From the NCBI GenBank assembly GCA_048594865.1, contig JBMDWZ010000144.1, forward strand, positions 1 through 51,704: a DNA stretch of 51,704 bases, given 5' to 3'. Shown one piece after another: positions 8,401-16,117 of the stretch. Position numbers and translations under genes: made by a program. Position 1 is the stretch's first letter. Each line of letters opens with the position of its first letter. This DNA is from CALKWS01 sp048594865. GTDB lineage: Bacteria > Actinomycetota > Actinomycetes > Actinomycetales > Beutenbergiaceae. The notes beneath the pieces are model-generated. The model did not search any database, was not told the DNA's origin, and worked only from the letters and a program-made list of their open reading frames with translations.

Positions 8401-8713
8401 ACAGCAGGCGGTGTCCGTGCTGCCCGGTGGCGGGTTTGTGGTGCTGAACCTGGAGCTCGACGGCGATCTGCTTGCCGAGGGCTACGCCCGCGATGTGGTG
8501 CGCAGCGTTCAGGACGCCCGTAAGGGCGCCGGCCTGCACGTGGCCGACCGGATCACCCTGGACCTGGCGGTGCCGGGGGAGTGGGAGCACGCTGTGCAGG
8601 AGCATCGCGAGTTCATCGCCTCCGAAACCCTGTCCACGTCGGTGTCGATCAGCGATGCCGGTACCGGTGACCTGGGCATCGAACTGGCGAAAGACGAGGC
8701 GTGGGCCCGATGA
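5453..8713 (+). CDS. ileS: Isoleucyl-tRNA synthetase
   Basis: 1086 residues, cytoplasmic class Ia synthetase charging tRNA-Ile. The HIGH motif appears as PHYGH (residues 70-74) after YDGPPFA. The CP1 editing domain lies around 200-400, with the threonine-rich WTTTPWTMPSN. WYVRTQRDRFW marks the anticodon-binding half. The KMSKS loop reads K-A-S-K-S (643-647) in NDGYKASKSRRN, with Ala replacing the usual Met. Length and motif style fit the longer, eukaryote-like IleS type found in actinobacteria. The start ATG is six bases after AAAGGA and is controlled by the T-box leader upstream. The stop overlaps the start of folC (ATGA), so the two are co-translated. Confidence 0.97.
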   Translation: MAHNADHYPRHTDTTGVPASPDLPALEREVLAYWETDGTFQASIDQRPVGEHGADEYVFYDGPPFAIGLPHYGHLLTGYAKDVVPRYQTMRGKRVERRFGWDTHGLPAELEAMDQLGIKTKDEILSMGIETFNDAARASVMKYTDEWREYVTRQARWVDFDNDYKTLNPNYMESVLWAFKELYNKGLVYEGFRVLPYCWNDQTPLSNHELRMDEDVYQSRQDPSVTAGYRLETGELALIWTTTPWTMPSNLLVVVGQDIDYVVVESEFTGTTERYILADERLDAYARELADGDVEALRSRIVQRLKGSDLVGRSYTPPFSYYVGHENAHRIVADDYVTTTDGTGLVHNAGAFGEEDKRTTDRENIAVVRPVGPDGAFTAPVNEYAGMLVFDANSHILDHLKAATKGQGDSGSVTPGTVLVRRETYDHNYPHCWRCKSPLIYMGVSSWFVEVTKFKDRMVELNSEITWVPDHIQQGQFGKWLENARDWSISRNRFWGSPIPVWRSDDPAYPRIDVYGSFEEIEADFGVLPRNSAGEVDLHRPFIDELTRPNPDDPTGASTMRRVEDVLDVWFDSGAMSFAQVHYPFENADWFEHHFPADFIVEYIGQTRGWFYTLHILATALFDRPAFSTCICHGIILGNDGYKASKSRRNDPDVNESFDTSGSDAVRWFLMSAPILRGGNLVVSEEGIRDAVRTVLLPLWSTWYFFTLYAGAANEGAGYLAKSVTQERAASLPEMDRYLLARTRSLVSEVTAAMDTYDIPGATALIRDHLDVLTNWYVRTQRDRFWDEDRDAFDTLYTSLEVLLRVMAPLAPMVTEEIWRGLTGGRSVHLVDWPASDADTGLVPSDDLVTAMDTTREVVSVAHGLRKANQLRVRQPLRTVSVATADPAALEPFTGLIAEELNVKEVDLLDAGDEAAARFGVVTRLSVNARAAGPRLGKDVQGAIKAARADDWTETDGVVVTGGIELHDGEYEIRTEVSSDAGEQQAVSVLPGGGFVVLNLELDGDLLAEGYARDVVRSVQDARKGAGLHVADRITLDLAVPGEWEHAVQEHREFIASETLSTSVSISDAGTGDLGIELAKDEAWAR

Positions 8714-10083
8714 GCGATTCCATCGACCTGGACCTACGCGCCCAGGAGATTTATGAACAGATCGTCTCCCGCGCCCCGGAACACGACATCGATCCCACGA
8801 TCGACCGGGTCCAGATGCTCACCGACCTGCTCGGGCGCCCACAGGATGCGTTCCGCTCGGTGCACATCACCGGCACCAACGGTAAAACCTCCACCTCCCG
8901 GATGGTGGAGAGCCTGTTGCGCGAGACGGGGCTGCGGACCGGACGGTTCACCTCTCCGCACCTGCACACCGTGCGCGAACGGATCGCGATCGATGGTGAA
9001 CCGATCTCGGTGCAACGGTTCGTGGACACCTGGGATGACGTGGCGCCCTATGTGCAGATGGTCGATAGCGCCCTTGCAGATAAGGGCCAGTCTCGGTTGA
9101 GCTTCTTTGAAGTGCTTTCCGGGATGGCCTTCGCTGCTTTCGCCGACGCACCGGTGGACGTCGTCGTCCTCGAGGTCGGACTCGGCGGCCTGTGGGACTC
9201 CACCAATGTGGTCAACGCCGACGTCAACGTCTTCACCCCGATTGCCAAAGATCACGAGAGATGGCTCGGGTCTAGCCTCGAAGAGATCGCGACCGTCAAG
9301 GCCGGGATCATCAAGGACCGGGACCCCGCCAGCGTGGTGGTCACCGCCACTCAGCCCGAGGTCGTTGAGCCGATCATCGCGGCAGCGGCGGCCAAGCACG
9401 GCTCGCGAGTCGTCGCCCAGGGGTACGACGTGGCGATTACCGGGCGCTCGGTGGCCGTGGGCGGGCAGCTTTTGGAGTTACAGGGCACCGGCGGCACCTA
9501 CGCAGAGGTGTTCGTGCCGTTGCACGGCGCCCATCAGGCCCAAAACGCTCTGCTTGCCCTGGCCGCGGTGGAGCAGTTCTTCGGTGGGGGAGCGCTGGAG
9601 GCCGGCGTGGTGGAGGCGGGATTCGCCAACGCCGACTCCCCAGGACGCCTGGAGTTGGTGCGCTCCAGCCCCACGGTATTGCTCGATGCCGCGCACAACC
9701 CGGCCGGAGCGGCCGCGTTGGTCGAGGCGCTGGAGGAGTCGTTCAACTTCACCCGGCTCGTCGCGGTAGTTGGGGTGATGGCCGATAAGGATGTCGAAGG
9801 CATTCTGGCGGAGCTGGAGGGCGCTATCGATGAGGTGGTGATCACCCAGTCGTCCTCGATGCGCTCGATGGACCCCGAAGAGTTGGCCGAGATCGCCCGC
9901 GACGTCTTCGACCCCGACGTGGTGCACGTGGCGCCCCGGCTCTCCGATGCGCTGGCTCTTGCGGTGGACCTCACCGAACAGGGGCAGGTCGATGAGATCG
10001 CCTCGGGAACCGGGGTGGTGGTGGCCGGCTCGGTGATGTTGACTGCCGATGCCCGCGCCCTATTGAAGAAAACCGAGGCCTGA
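8710..10083 (+). CDS. folC: Bifunctional folylpolyglutamate synthase / dihydrofolate synthase
   Basis: 457 residues, Mur-ligase-like ATP-dependent enzyme that adds glutamate to dihydropteroate and to tetrahydrofolates. The P-loop is ITGTNGKTSTS (residues 53-63). Further family landmarks are FTSPHLHTVRERIAIDG, the Mg-binding region LEVGLGGLWDSTN, and LDAAHNPAGAAALVEAL in the C-terminal Rossmann domain. The ATG at 8710 overlaps the ileS stop as ATGA, with GAGG at 8695-8698 as ribosome site. A longer in-frame start (GTG at 8701) is less likely. In many actinobacteria folC is followed directly by a DUF4233 gene and ndk; here those lie 6.8 kb further on. Confidence 0.95.
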   Translation: MSDSIDLDLRAQEIYEQIVSRAPEHDIDPTIDRVQMLTDLLGRPQDAFRSVHITGTNGKTSTSRMVESLLRETGLRTGRFTSPHLHTVRERIAIDGEPISVQRFVDTWDDVAPYVQMVDSALADKGQSRLSFFEVLSGMAFAAFADAPVDVVVLEVGLGGLWDSTNVVNADVNVFTPIAKDHERWLGSSLEEIATVKAGIIKDRDPASVVVTATQPEVVEPIIAAAAAKHGSRVVAQGYDVAITGRSVAVGGQLLELQGTGGTYAEVFVPLHGAHQAQNALLALAAVEQFFGGGALEAGVVEAGFANADSPGRLELVRSSPTVLLDAAHNPAGAAALVEALEESFNFTRLVAVVGVMADKDVEGILAELEGAIDEVVITQSSSMRSMDPEELAEIARDVFDPDVVHVAPRLSDALALAVDLTEQGQVDEIASGTGVVVAGSVMLTADARALLKKTEA

Positions 10084-10125
10084 ACCGCTAGACGGCGGTA
10101 GCTGACGGGAGCACAATCTCGTCTC

Positions 10126-10572
10126 ATGAAGTACACCACCACGATCGTTCAATCGGGTAACACGACGGGCATCGATGTGCCTTCGGAGGTGATGGCGGCG
10201 CTCGGACCGGGGCGCCGCCACTTCGTAAAGGTCACCCTGGGCGGCCACACCTACCGAAGTAGCGCGGTGTTCTATCAGGGGCAGTTCATGATCTCGCTGA
10301 GCGCGGAGAACCGGGAAGCCGCCGGGGTCGCCGGCGGTGATGTGGTCGACGTCGAGGTGGAACTCGACACCGAACCTCGCACGGTGCAGGTGCCGCCCGC
10401 CTTGGCCCAGGCGCTCGCCGCGGATGCGCAAGCGACAGCGTTCTTCGAATCGCTCTCGGTTAGCAAGCAGAAGCGATTCACGTTGAGCATCGAGGGCGCC
10501 AAAACCGATGAGACTCGGCAGCGCCGGCTGGACAAAGCTATCGCCGCGCTCCGCGAGGGCCGGATGATCTAG
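10126..10572 (+). CDS. DUF1905 / YdeI (OmpD-associated) family protein
   Basis: 148 residues. The N-terminal 80 residues form a small beta-barrel-like DUF1905 domain (GNTTGIDVPSEVMAALG, FMISLSAENREAAGVAGGDVVDVEVELD). The C-terminal 60 residues match the YdeI/OmpD-associated helical domain, recognisable by FFESLSVSKQKRFTLSIEGAKTDETRQRRLDKAIAAL. No catalytic residues or signal peptide are visible, so it is probably cytoplasmic. The family is common in actinobacteria and has no firm function. It is the first gene of the block separating folC from DUF4233-ndk and converges on the MFS transporter gene 13 bases away. Confidence 0.88.
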   Translation: MKYTTTIVQSGNTTGIDVPSEVMAALGPGRRHFVKVTLGGHTYRSSAVFYQGQFMISLSAENREAAGVAGGDVVDVEVELDTEPRTVQVPPALAQALAADAQATAFFESLSVSKQKRFTLSIEGAKTDETRQRRLDKAIAALREGRMI

Positions 10573-10585
10573 CGCCGCGAACTGC

Positions 10586-11761
10586 CTACTGCGGGCGCGG
10601 CTCTGGATTGGATCGGCGTAGGCTTCCGGCGACCGTGAGCACCAGGGCTAAGGCCACCAACGCGGCCGAGGCCATCGCCAACGCCGTGGTGCCGTGGGGC
10701 AGTATTTGGGCGCCCAGGGCGCTTCCGCCGGCGATACCCAACTGCAAGACCGCGGCGTTCAACCCCAAGAGCACAGCGGCCGATTCCGGGGCGCGGGCCA
10801 CCAACCGGTGCTGCTGCGGCAGTCCGGTGAGCCACCCGGATGTGCCCCACACCGCGGCCCAGATGAGCGTGGTGGAAAAAGAGCCGGTGGCCAGGGGAGT
10901 GAGCGCCAGGGTGGTGACCACTACCACGAGCCCAACGATGAGAATCTTCATCGCACCGAACCGGTCGGTGAGAAAGCCCGAGGCGATATTGCCCACCAAG
11001 GAACCCACGCCGTAGCAGGCCAGCACGATCGTCAGCCGCGCGGCATTGGAACCGGTGGCGGACGCAGTCAGCGGATCGATGTAGGTGTACAGCACGTAGC
11101 CGCTGGTCAAGATCAGCCAGGAGACCCCCAGGATGCTGAGCACCGCGCCGCTGCGGAGCGGCGCCACCCGTTGCCGCAGCGACATCGACGGCAGCTCGAC
11201 CTGGGGGAGGGCCAGTGCGATGCCCAGGGCCGCCACCAACCCCAGCCCGCACACCACCCACATGGTGATCCGCCAGTCGGCGCCACCGATGAGAGTGCCC
11301 AATGGCACCCCCGCGGTGGTGGCCACCGTCAAGCCCACGGTAACCACCGCCAACGCCCGAGCTCTCGCGTGTGGCGGCGCGATCGCCGTCGCGGTGGCCA
11401 TCGCAACCGAGACGATGAGCGCCGAGCCCATGGCGCTGATCACTCGGCCGGCCATCGCCTGACCGAAGGTGTTGGCGGTCGCGACCACCACGTTTCCCAC
11501 CGTGAACACCGCCAACGCGCCCAGCAGTACGTACCTGCGATCGACATTGCCCGTCAGGGCGCTGAGAACTGGCGCGCAGACCGCGTACACCAGCGCGAAC
11601 GCGGTCACCAGATAGCCGGCCTGAGATGTTGAAACCTCGAGTGAGTCCGCAATTCGAGGCAGGATGCCAGCGATCACCATGCTGTTGGTGCCCACAGCGA
11701 AAGTCGCGATGGCCAGCGGAGTTAGCCGACGATAGATCCCATGCTCCGGCGCAGAAGACAT
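10586..11761 (-). CDS. MFS transporter, DHA1-type drug/sugar exporter family
   Basis: 391 residues with about 12 predicted membrane helices. The opening, TPLAIATFAVGTNSMVIAGILPRIADSL, and AGYLVTAFALVYAVCAPVLSALTGNVDRR (motif A-like loop after helix 2) are typical of the AraJ/Cmx/DHA1 branch, which exports drugs or sugars by proton antiport. The start is taken as the ATG at 11759-11761, preceded by TAAGG; an in-frame TTG lies 12 bases upstream. It follows the PLP enzyme gene by about 80 bases on the same strand, so it may share its transcript. Substrate unknown. Confidence 0.87.
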   Translation of the reverse strand: MSSAPEHGIYRRLTPLAIATFAVGTNSMVIAGILPRIADSLEVSTSQAGYLVTAFALVYAVCAPVLSALTGNVDRRYVLLGALAVFTVGNVVVATANTFGQAMAGRVISAMGSALIVSVAMATATAIAPPHARARALAVVTVGLTVATTAGVPLGTLIGGADWRITMWVVCGLGLVAALGIALALPQVELPSMSLRQRVAPLRSGAVLSILGVSWLILTSGYVLYTYIDPLTASATGSNAARLTIVLACYGVGSLVGNIASGFLTDRFGAMKILIVGLVVVVTTLALTPLATGSFSTTLIWAAVWGTSGWLTGLPQQHRLVARAPESAAVLLGLNAAVLQLGIAGGSALGAQILPHGTTALAMASAALVALALVLTVAGSLRRSNPEPRPQ

Positions 11762-11841
11762 GGCCTTAGCCAACCACCAATCGTGCTCTGGGTGCAGTAG
11801 GCAGGTCTAGGGAACCTCATCTACAGTTCCGGCACGACCGA

Positions 11842-12963
11842 TCACGTCGATGAGGAATCCCAGACACCCTCATGCCAGGCGCGTGAGATCAGGTCGCGAT
11901 ACGGCTCGGGGTCTAGGCCGTTGGTATGGAGCCACTGCGGTGAACCGTAGGTTGCGGAATACCGGGTTCCAGCGTCGCAGACCAAAGACACGATGCTGCC
12001 GGCCTCGCCAGCCTCGCGCATAGCGCAGGCCAACTTCAGTATTCCAACCAGATTTGTTCCCGTTGAGGGCCCGGCGTTGATTCCGGTCTGTTCGGCGAGG
12101 AGCTCCATCGCCGCGATCGAGGCACCATCGGGGACGTCGACCATGTCATCGACCACCTCGGACAGAAAACTCGGCTCGACGCGGGCGCGGCCGATGCCTT
12201 CAATCCGCGAGGGGTGGCACGGTTCGGCTGGTGGTCTTTCGGGGTTCTGCGATCGCATGATCGAGCGCCAGTGCGGGGCGAAAGCAGAACCCTCTGGGTC
12301 CACGACACACAATTGGGTGCTGAGCTCTGAGTACCGGATGTACCGGCCGATCGTGGCGCTGGTGCCGCCCGTTCCCGCGCCCACGACCACCCACGTCGGT
12401 ACCGGATGCTCTTCAAGCTGCAACTGGGAGAAGATGGATTCAGCGATGTTGTTGTTGCCGCGCCAGTCGGTGGCGCGTTCGGCGTGGGAGAACTGGTCCA
12501 GATAGATTCCGCCGGTGGACGCGGCGATCTCTTCGGCCCGTTGGTAGACCTGAGTGGGATCATCGACGAGTTCACACCGACCGCCTTCACGCTCGATGAG
12601 TCGGATCTTGCTCGGGCTCGTATTGGCCGCCATCACTGCCACGAACGGCAGGTGCAGCATGGCAGCAAAGTACGCCTCGCTGATCGCGGTGGAACCACTC
12701 GATGCCTCAACGATGGTGGTTTCTGGCCCGATCCGGCCATTGCATAGGCCGTAGAGAAACAGCGAGCGCGCCAGCCGGTGCTTGAGGCTACCGGTGGGGT
12801 GCGTCGATTCGTCTTTCAAGTAGACCGCGGCGGTATGCGCACTGGGCATCGATAGCCGAATGAGGTGGGAATCGGCGCTGCGGTGCGCATCGGCCCGGAT
12901 GGCTCGGACCGCACGCGAAACCCACTGACGATCGATTGCTGCTGCAGGAGGCTGGTCCGACAT
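11842..12963 (-). CDS. PLP-dependent cysteine synthase-family protein (Cds1-like)
   Basis: 373 residues, fold type II PLP enzyme. The Schiff-base lysine is Lys61 in TGSLKHR. SSGSTAIS is the substrate-binding loop and GAGTGGTSATIGRY the glycine-rich phosphate-binding loop. CDAGTRYSATYG near the C-terminus supplies the pyridine-N contact region. The organisation is closest to the actinobacterial family that includes L-cysteine desulfhydrase Cds1 (M. tuberculosis Rv3684), which releases sulfide and pyruvate from cysteine, rather than to ordinary CysK. It could still be a cysteine or related synthase. Its ATG begins immediately after the stop of the DUF418 gene with no intervening base, indicating translational coupling. 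Confidence 0.82.
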   Translation of the reverse strand: MSDQPPAAAIDRQWVSRAVRAIRADAHRSADSHLIRLSMPSAHTAAVYLKDESTHPTGSLKHRLARSLFLYGLCNGRIGPETTIVEASSGSTAISEAYFAAMLHLPFVAVMAANTSPSKIRLIEREGGRCELVDDPTQVYQRAEEIAASTGGIYLDQFSHAERATDWRGNNNIAESIFSQLQLEEHPVPTWVVVGAGTGGTSATIGRYIRYSELSTQLCVVDPEGSAFAPHWRSIMRSQNPERPPAEPCHPSRIEGIGRARVEPSFLSEVVDDMVDVPDGASIAAMELLAEQTGINAGPSTGTNLVGILKLACAMREAGEAGSIVSLVCDAGTRYSATYGSPQWLHTNGLDPEPYRDLISRAWHEGVWDSSST

Positions 12964-14319
12964 CTACGAGGCCGACTTGCGGTAGACCAGACGGCGCAGG
13001 ATCGACTCCAGCGGCCCCCGGTAGTTTTTGGTGTCGGCGATGTAGGCGCCCACACCGATCAGCAACCAGGCACCGATGGCGATCAGCGCCGCTGTTGCTG
13101 AGCCGATGCTCTCGCCCAAGCCAAGTCCCCAGGCCGCGAGCAGCGGAGCGAAGATGACCGACTGCGCCACATAACTGGACAGCGACCTCTTGCCGATCGA
13201 GGTCATGAACCGCACCGGGGCGGCGCCGCCCGAGCCTCGCTGCTGGATGCGGTGGGAGATCAGGGTGAACAGTGCCACGTATCCCGCCGCCCCGAAGATT
13301 CCCGAAACTGCTTGCACCAGCATCAGCGAGGGCAGGATCCGCGGATCTACCTCCAGCACACCGATGTGTACCAGGGCGTGCACCGCACCAAAGATCCAGC
13401 CGATCGGTATACCCACCCACGCCACTTTGCGCAGCAACGGTAGGTGCTCACCTGGGTTCTCCAGGATTTGCCGTCGGGCGGCCCAGAATGCCAGCAGGAT
13501 CATTACCGGCGGAGCGAGCATGATCAGGCCTTGGCCGATCGCCACGACCGGCCAAAACGCCATGCGCCAGACGATTGACATCAGGTAGTTGGGTTCGGAG
13601 TTGGGGTTGAAGTTCGCCCACTCGCTGTCTACTTCTTGGCCGGTGGGCGCGTACATCGAGGCGACCAGGCTCAAGATCGTCACCAACGTCAACACTGCGG
13701 TGAAGACCACCGCCCACACGATCAGGGTCTTGTCCTTGCGGCGCAGGAACAGTGCCACGAGCACTAGGCCAGCCAGCGCCCAGGCCCCGATGACGTCGCC
13801 GTACCAGAGCAATGCGGCGTGGATGGCGCCGAAAAGCAGCATCCATAGGTGTCGCCTGCGCAGCACCGACCGGGCGCTGCGGTCGTCGGCACCGGCGCGT
13901 CGCTGGCGGGAGTAGAGCATGACGATGCCGTACCCGAACAGGAACGCAAAGAGCGGATAAATGCGGGCGTCGATGGCGGTGATGGTGATCGCTTGGGCGA
14001 TCCGATCCAAGGTGCTGCCCTCGGCGGGGTGGTTGTTTGAATCTGCGGTGGCGCCGCCGTACAAGAACCACGGCACGTTCGCCACCGCGATGAGCAGCAG
14101 CATGAATCCGCGTGACAGGTCGGGTGCGATCGACCGTTCACCGGCCTGCACCGGGCCTCGGGCGGTGCTCGGACGCACTTGGGCTGCCGCTGCCTGTTGC
14201 TGTGGTGGTGTGGCCGCTGCGTGCTGCTGTGGTGGTGTGGCCCCCGCGTGCTGACCGGGCGATTGGTTCGTGCTCTCGTAGTTGGTCACAAGCACCCATG
14301 GTGGACGACCCGAACCCAC
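12964..14319 (-). CDS. DUF418 domain-containing integral membrane protein
   Basis: 451 residues. After a low-complexity, Ala/Gln/Pro-rich N-terminus (about residues 17-50, with ATPPQQ repeated), RSIAPDLSRGFMLLLIAVANVPWFLYG opens a set of about eight to ten membrane helices. The C-terminal half (SIGKRSLSSYVAQSVIFAPLL, then a final helix) matches the DUF418 core, a predicted acyltransferase-like family with unknown function. The start is uncertain: GTG at 14317-14319 has no clear ribosome site, and GTG at 14287-14289 (product VTNYEST) is an alternative ten codons later. It is divergent from dhaK and directly abuts the cysteine-synthase-like gene. Members elsewhere often sit in operons with unrelated enzymes, so function cannot be inferred. 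Confidence 0.82.
   Translation of the reverse strand: MGSGRPPWVLVTNYESTNQSPGQHAGATPPQQHAAATPPQQQAAAAQVRPSTARGPVQAGERSIAPDLSRGFMLLLIAVANVPWFLYGGATADSNNHPAEGSTLDRIAQAITITAIDARIYPLFAFLFGYGIVMLYSRQRRAGADDRSARSVLRRRHLWMLLFGAIHAALLWYGDVIGAWALAGLVLVALFLRRKDKTLIVWAVVFTAVLTLVTILSLVASMYAPTGQEVDSEWANFNPNSEPNYLMSIVWRMAFWPVVAIGQGLIMLAPPVMILLAFWAARRQILENPGEHLPLLRKVAWVGIPIGWIFGAVHALVHIGVLEVDPRILPSLMLVQAVSGIFGAAGYVALFTLISHRIQQRGSGGAAPVRFMTSIGKRSLSSYVAQSVIFAPLLAAWGLGLGESIGSATAALIAIGAWLLIGVGAYIADTKNYRGPLESILRRLVYRKSAS
14198..14242. repeat. 27-base tandem repeat in the DUF418 gene
   Basis: TGCTGTGGTGGTGTGGCC occurs at 14198-14215 and exactly again at 14225-14242, a period of 27 bases. In the minus-strand gene it encodes the repeated ATPPQQ stretch in the disordered N-terminus. 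Copy number could vary without breaking the frame. Confidence 0.75.
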
Positions 14320-14330
14320 ATTGCCAGTAG

Positions 14331-14368
14331 CAACGGGTGGGAGACTATGGAAGTGCCCACACCCGTTG
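14331..14368. promoter_or_regulatory. Inverted repeat upstream of dhaK, possible operator
   Basis: CAACGGGTG (14331-14339) and CACCCGTTG (14360-14368) are perfect nine-base inverted repeats separated by 20 bases. A weak -10-like GACTAT (14343-14348) lies between them. The site is between the divergent DUF418 and dhaK genes, 26 bases before the dhaK start. It could be a repressor site or form a leader hairpin. Confidence 0.4.
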
Positions 14369-14393
14369 GACTCACGCTGCAGGAGGTCCGCCC

Positions 14394-15401
14394 TTGAAGA
14401 AGTTGATCAATGACCCCGCGAACACGGTCGCTCAGACCGTGGCGGGGATGGCGTTGGCGCACCCCGATTTGATCGTCGCTAGCACGCAGGACGATGCGCT
14501 GTTCATCCGCCGGGCGCAGTCGGCCGCAGACGGCAAGGTGGGCCTGGTGTCCGGTGGCGGCTCGGGTCACGAGCCGCTGCACGGCGGCTTCGTCGGCTCT
14601 GGGATGTTGGATGCTGCCGTGCCCGGGCCGATGTTCACCTCACCCACGCCCGAGCCCATCGTGGCCGCGATCAAAGAGGCCGATACCGGTGCCGGGGTGC
14701 TGTTGATCGTGAAGAACTACACCGGTGACGTCTTGAATTTCGAAACAGCCGCAGAACTTGCCGAACTCGATGGGCATCAGGTGAGCACCGTCGTCGTCGA
14801 TGATGACGTCGCGGTGCCCAATTCCACTCATACCGCCGGCCGGCGTGGGGTTGCCGGAACGGTCTTGGTGGAGAAGGTCGCCGGGGCTGCCGCCGAACGC
14901 GGCCAAGATCTCACCGCCGTCACCCGGGTGGCGGAGCTGGCCATCGCCAGCGTGCGTTCGATGGGGGTCGCGCTGCGCGCCGGAACCCTCCCGCACGCCG
15001 AGTCGCCGTCCTTCACTCTGGAGGCCGATGAGATCGAGATCGGCATTGGCATCCATGGCGAGCCCGGCCGAGCTCGGGTGCCGGCGGCCAGCGCCGATGC
15101 CGTCACCGCAGAGTTGTTACAAGCCATCGCCCAGGACCTGGAGCTGGGGCCCGCGGATGACGTCATCCTGCTGGTCAATGGGATGGGCGGCACGCCGCTG
15201 AGCGAGTTGTACATCGTGACCGGCTCCGCTCACGCCTGGTTGGAGCAACGGGGCGTGCGGATCGCGCGGACGCTCGTGGGCAACTACGTCACCTCCTTGG
15301 AAATGCAGGGGGCGTCAATCACGGTGATGCGCGCCGGCGCCGAACTTCTGGAGTACTACGACGCGCCGGTCATCACCCCGTCGCTGCGGTGGGGTGGCTG
15401 A
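14394..15401 (+). CDS. dhaK: Dihydroxyacetone kinase subunit DhaK
   Basis: 335 residues; the substrate-binding subunit of the PTS-dependent dihydroxyacetone kinase. SGGGSGHEPLHGGFVG and GVLLIVKNYTGDVLNFE are hallmark DhaK segments. GIGIHGEPG contains the histidine that binds dihydroxyacetone covalently as a hemiaminal. The start is a TTG seven bases after a perfect AGGAGG (14381-14386) and gives MKKLINDP, the usual DhaK N-terminus; the frame extends further upstream but no better start is visible. Its stop overlaps the dhaL start (TGATG). First gene of the dhaKLM operon, which transfers phosphate from PEP via EI/HPr-like proteins to dihydroxyacetone. Confidence 0.95.
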   Translation: MKKLINDPANTVAQTVAGMALAHPDLIVASTQDDALFIRRAQSAADGKVGLVSGGGSGHEPLHGGFVGSGMLDAAVPGPMFTSPTPEPIVAAIKEADTGAGVLLIVKNYTGDVLNFETAAELAELDGHQVSTVVVDDDVAVPNSTHTAGRRGVAGTVLVEKVAGAAAERGQDLTAVTRVAELAIASVRSMGVALRAGTLPHAESPSFTLEADEIEIGIGIHGEPGRARVPAASADAVTAELLQAIAQDLELGPADDVILLVNGMGGTPLSELYIVTGSAHAWLEQRGVRIARTLVGNYVTSLEMQGASITVMRAGAELLEYYDAPVITPSLRWGG

Positions 15402-16117
15402 TGCTGAGTGTGGACTGGGCCGTGCAATGGATGCAGCAGAGCGCATCGGTGATCGCGGCACAGCGCGTGGCGCTGAATGAGTTGGACGCAGCCATCGGCG
15501 ACGGCGATCACGGTGAGAACATGCACCGCGGTTTCCAGATCGTCGCCGCGACCATCGGGGATCAAGAGTTCGACGACGTCGCCGCGGTGCTGCGGTTCAC
15601 GGCCAGAACGCTGATGTCCAAGGTGGGTGGTGCAGCCGGACCGCTGTATGGGACCGCGTTCGTGCGCGCCGCCGGCGCCGTCGGTAATCAGGCAGGAGGC
15701 CCCGGCGCCGTGGCAGATCTGATCGAGGCTGCGGGGCAGGGAGTGGCGCACCGGGGCAAGGCCGGTGCGGGAGACAAGACGATGGTCGATGCCTGGCTAC
15801 CGGCCGCGCACGCCGCGCGTGAGGCTGTCGGCAGCGACGACACCTGGCGTGTTTTGCGGGTTGCCGCGCAGGCCGCCGAACGGGGTGCCGCGGCGACCGA
15901 GCCGCTGGTGGCTCGCAGGGGTCGAGCCAGCTACCTGGGGGAGCGGGCCATCGGCCATCGCGACCCTGGTGCACAGTCCACGTCCCTGATCCTCACCGCT
16001 GCCACCGCGGTGGGTATCGATGTTGTGGGCATCGACGCTGAGGATTCCGATGGGGCAGGGTCAGCTAGCGCAGGGTCAGCTGGAGCAGGGGCAACTACGG
16101 CAGGGTCCGATGGCTGA
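15401..16117 (+). CDS. dhaL: Dihydroxyacetone kinase subunit DhaL (ADP-binding)
   Basis: 238 residues. AIGDGDHGENMHRGF carries the aspartates that hold Mg-ADP; GGAAGPLYGTAF and GDKTMVDAW complete the nucleotide site. GRASYLGERAIGHRDPGAQST is the typical C-terminal core motif. In PTS-type systems DhaL keeps its nucleotide as a cofactor that is rephosphorylated by DhaM. The last 20 or so residues, beyond the usual core, are low complexity (GSASAGSAGAG) and are encoded by four 15-base repeats that run into the next gene. The ATG overlaps the dhaK stop by one base. Confidence 0.94.
   Translation: MLSVDWAVQWMQQSASVIAAQRVALNELDAAIGDGDHGENMHRGFQIVAATIGDQEFDDVAAVLRFTARTLMSKVGGAAGPLYGTAFVRAAGAVGNQAGGPGAVADLIEAAGQGVAHRGKAGAGDKTMVDAWLPAAHAAREAVGSDDTWRVLRVAAQAAERGAAATEPLVARRGRASYLGERAIGHRDPGAQSTSLILTAATAVGIDVVGIDAEDSDGAGSASAGSAGAGATTAGSDG
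16055..16114. repeat. Four 15-base tandem repeats across the dhaL-dhaM overlap
   Basis: Units start at 16055, 16070, 16085 and 16100; the first two begin GCAGGGTCAGCT and the later two are degenerate. The array encodes the Gly/Ala/Ser tail of DhaL. In another frame it continues to the DhaM start codon and supplies its AGGG ribosome-site-like sequence. The 13-mer GCAGGGTCAGCTA recurs inside dhaM near 16503. Confidence 0.8.

Noticed and set aside
16050..16109. Upstream start for DhaM
   Set aside because: The added residues come only from the 15-base repeats, and MAEAPIALVLISHS is the normal beginning of the domain; kept as an open question in the findings.
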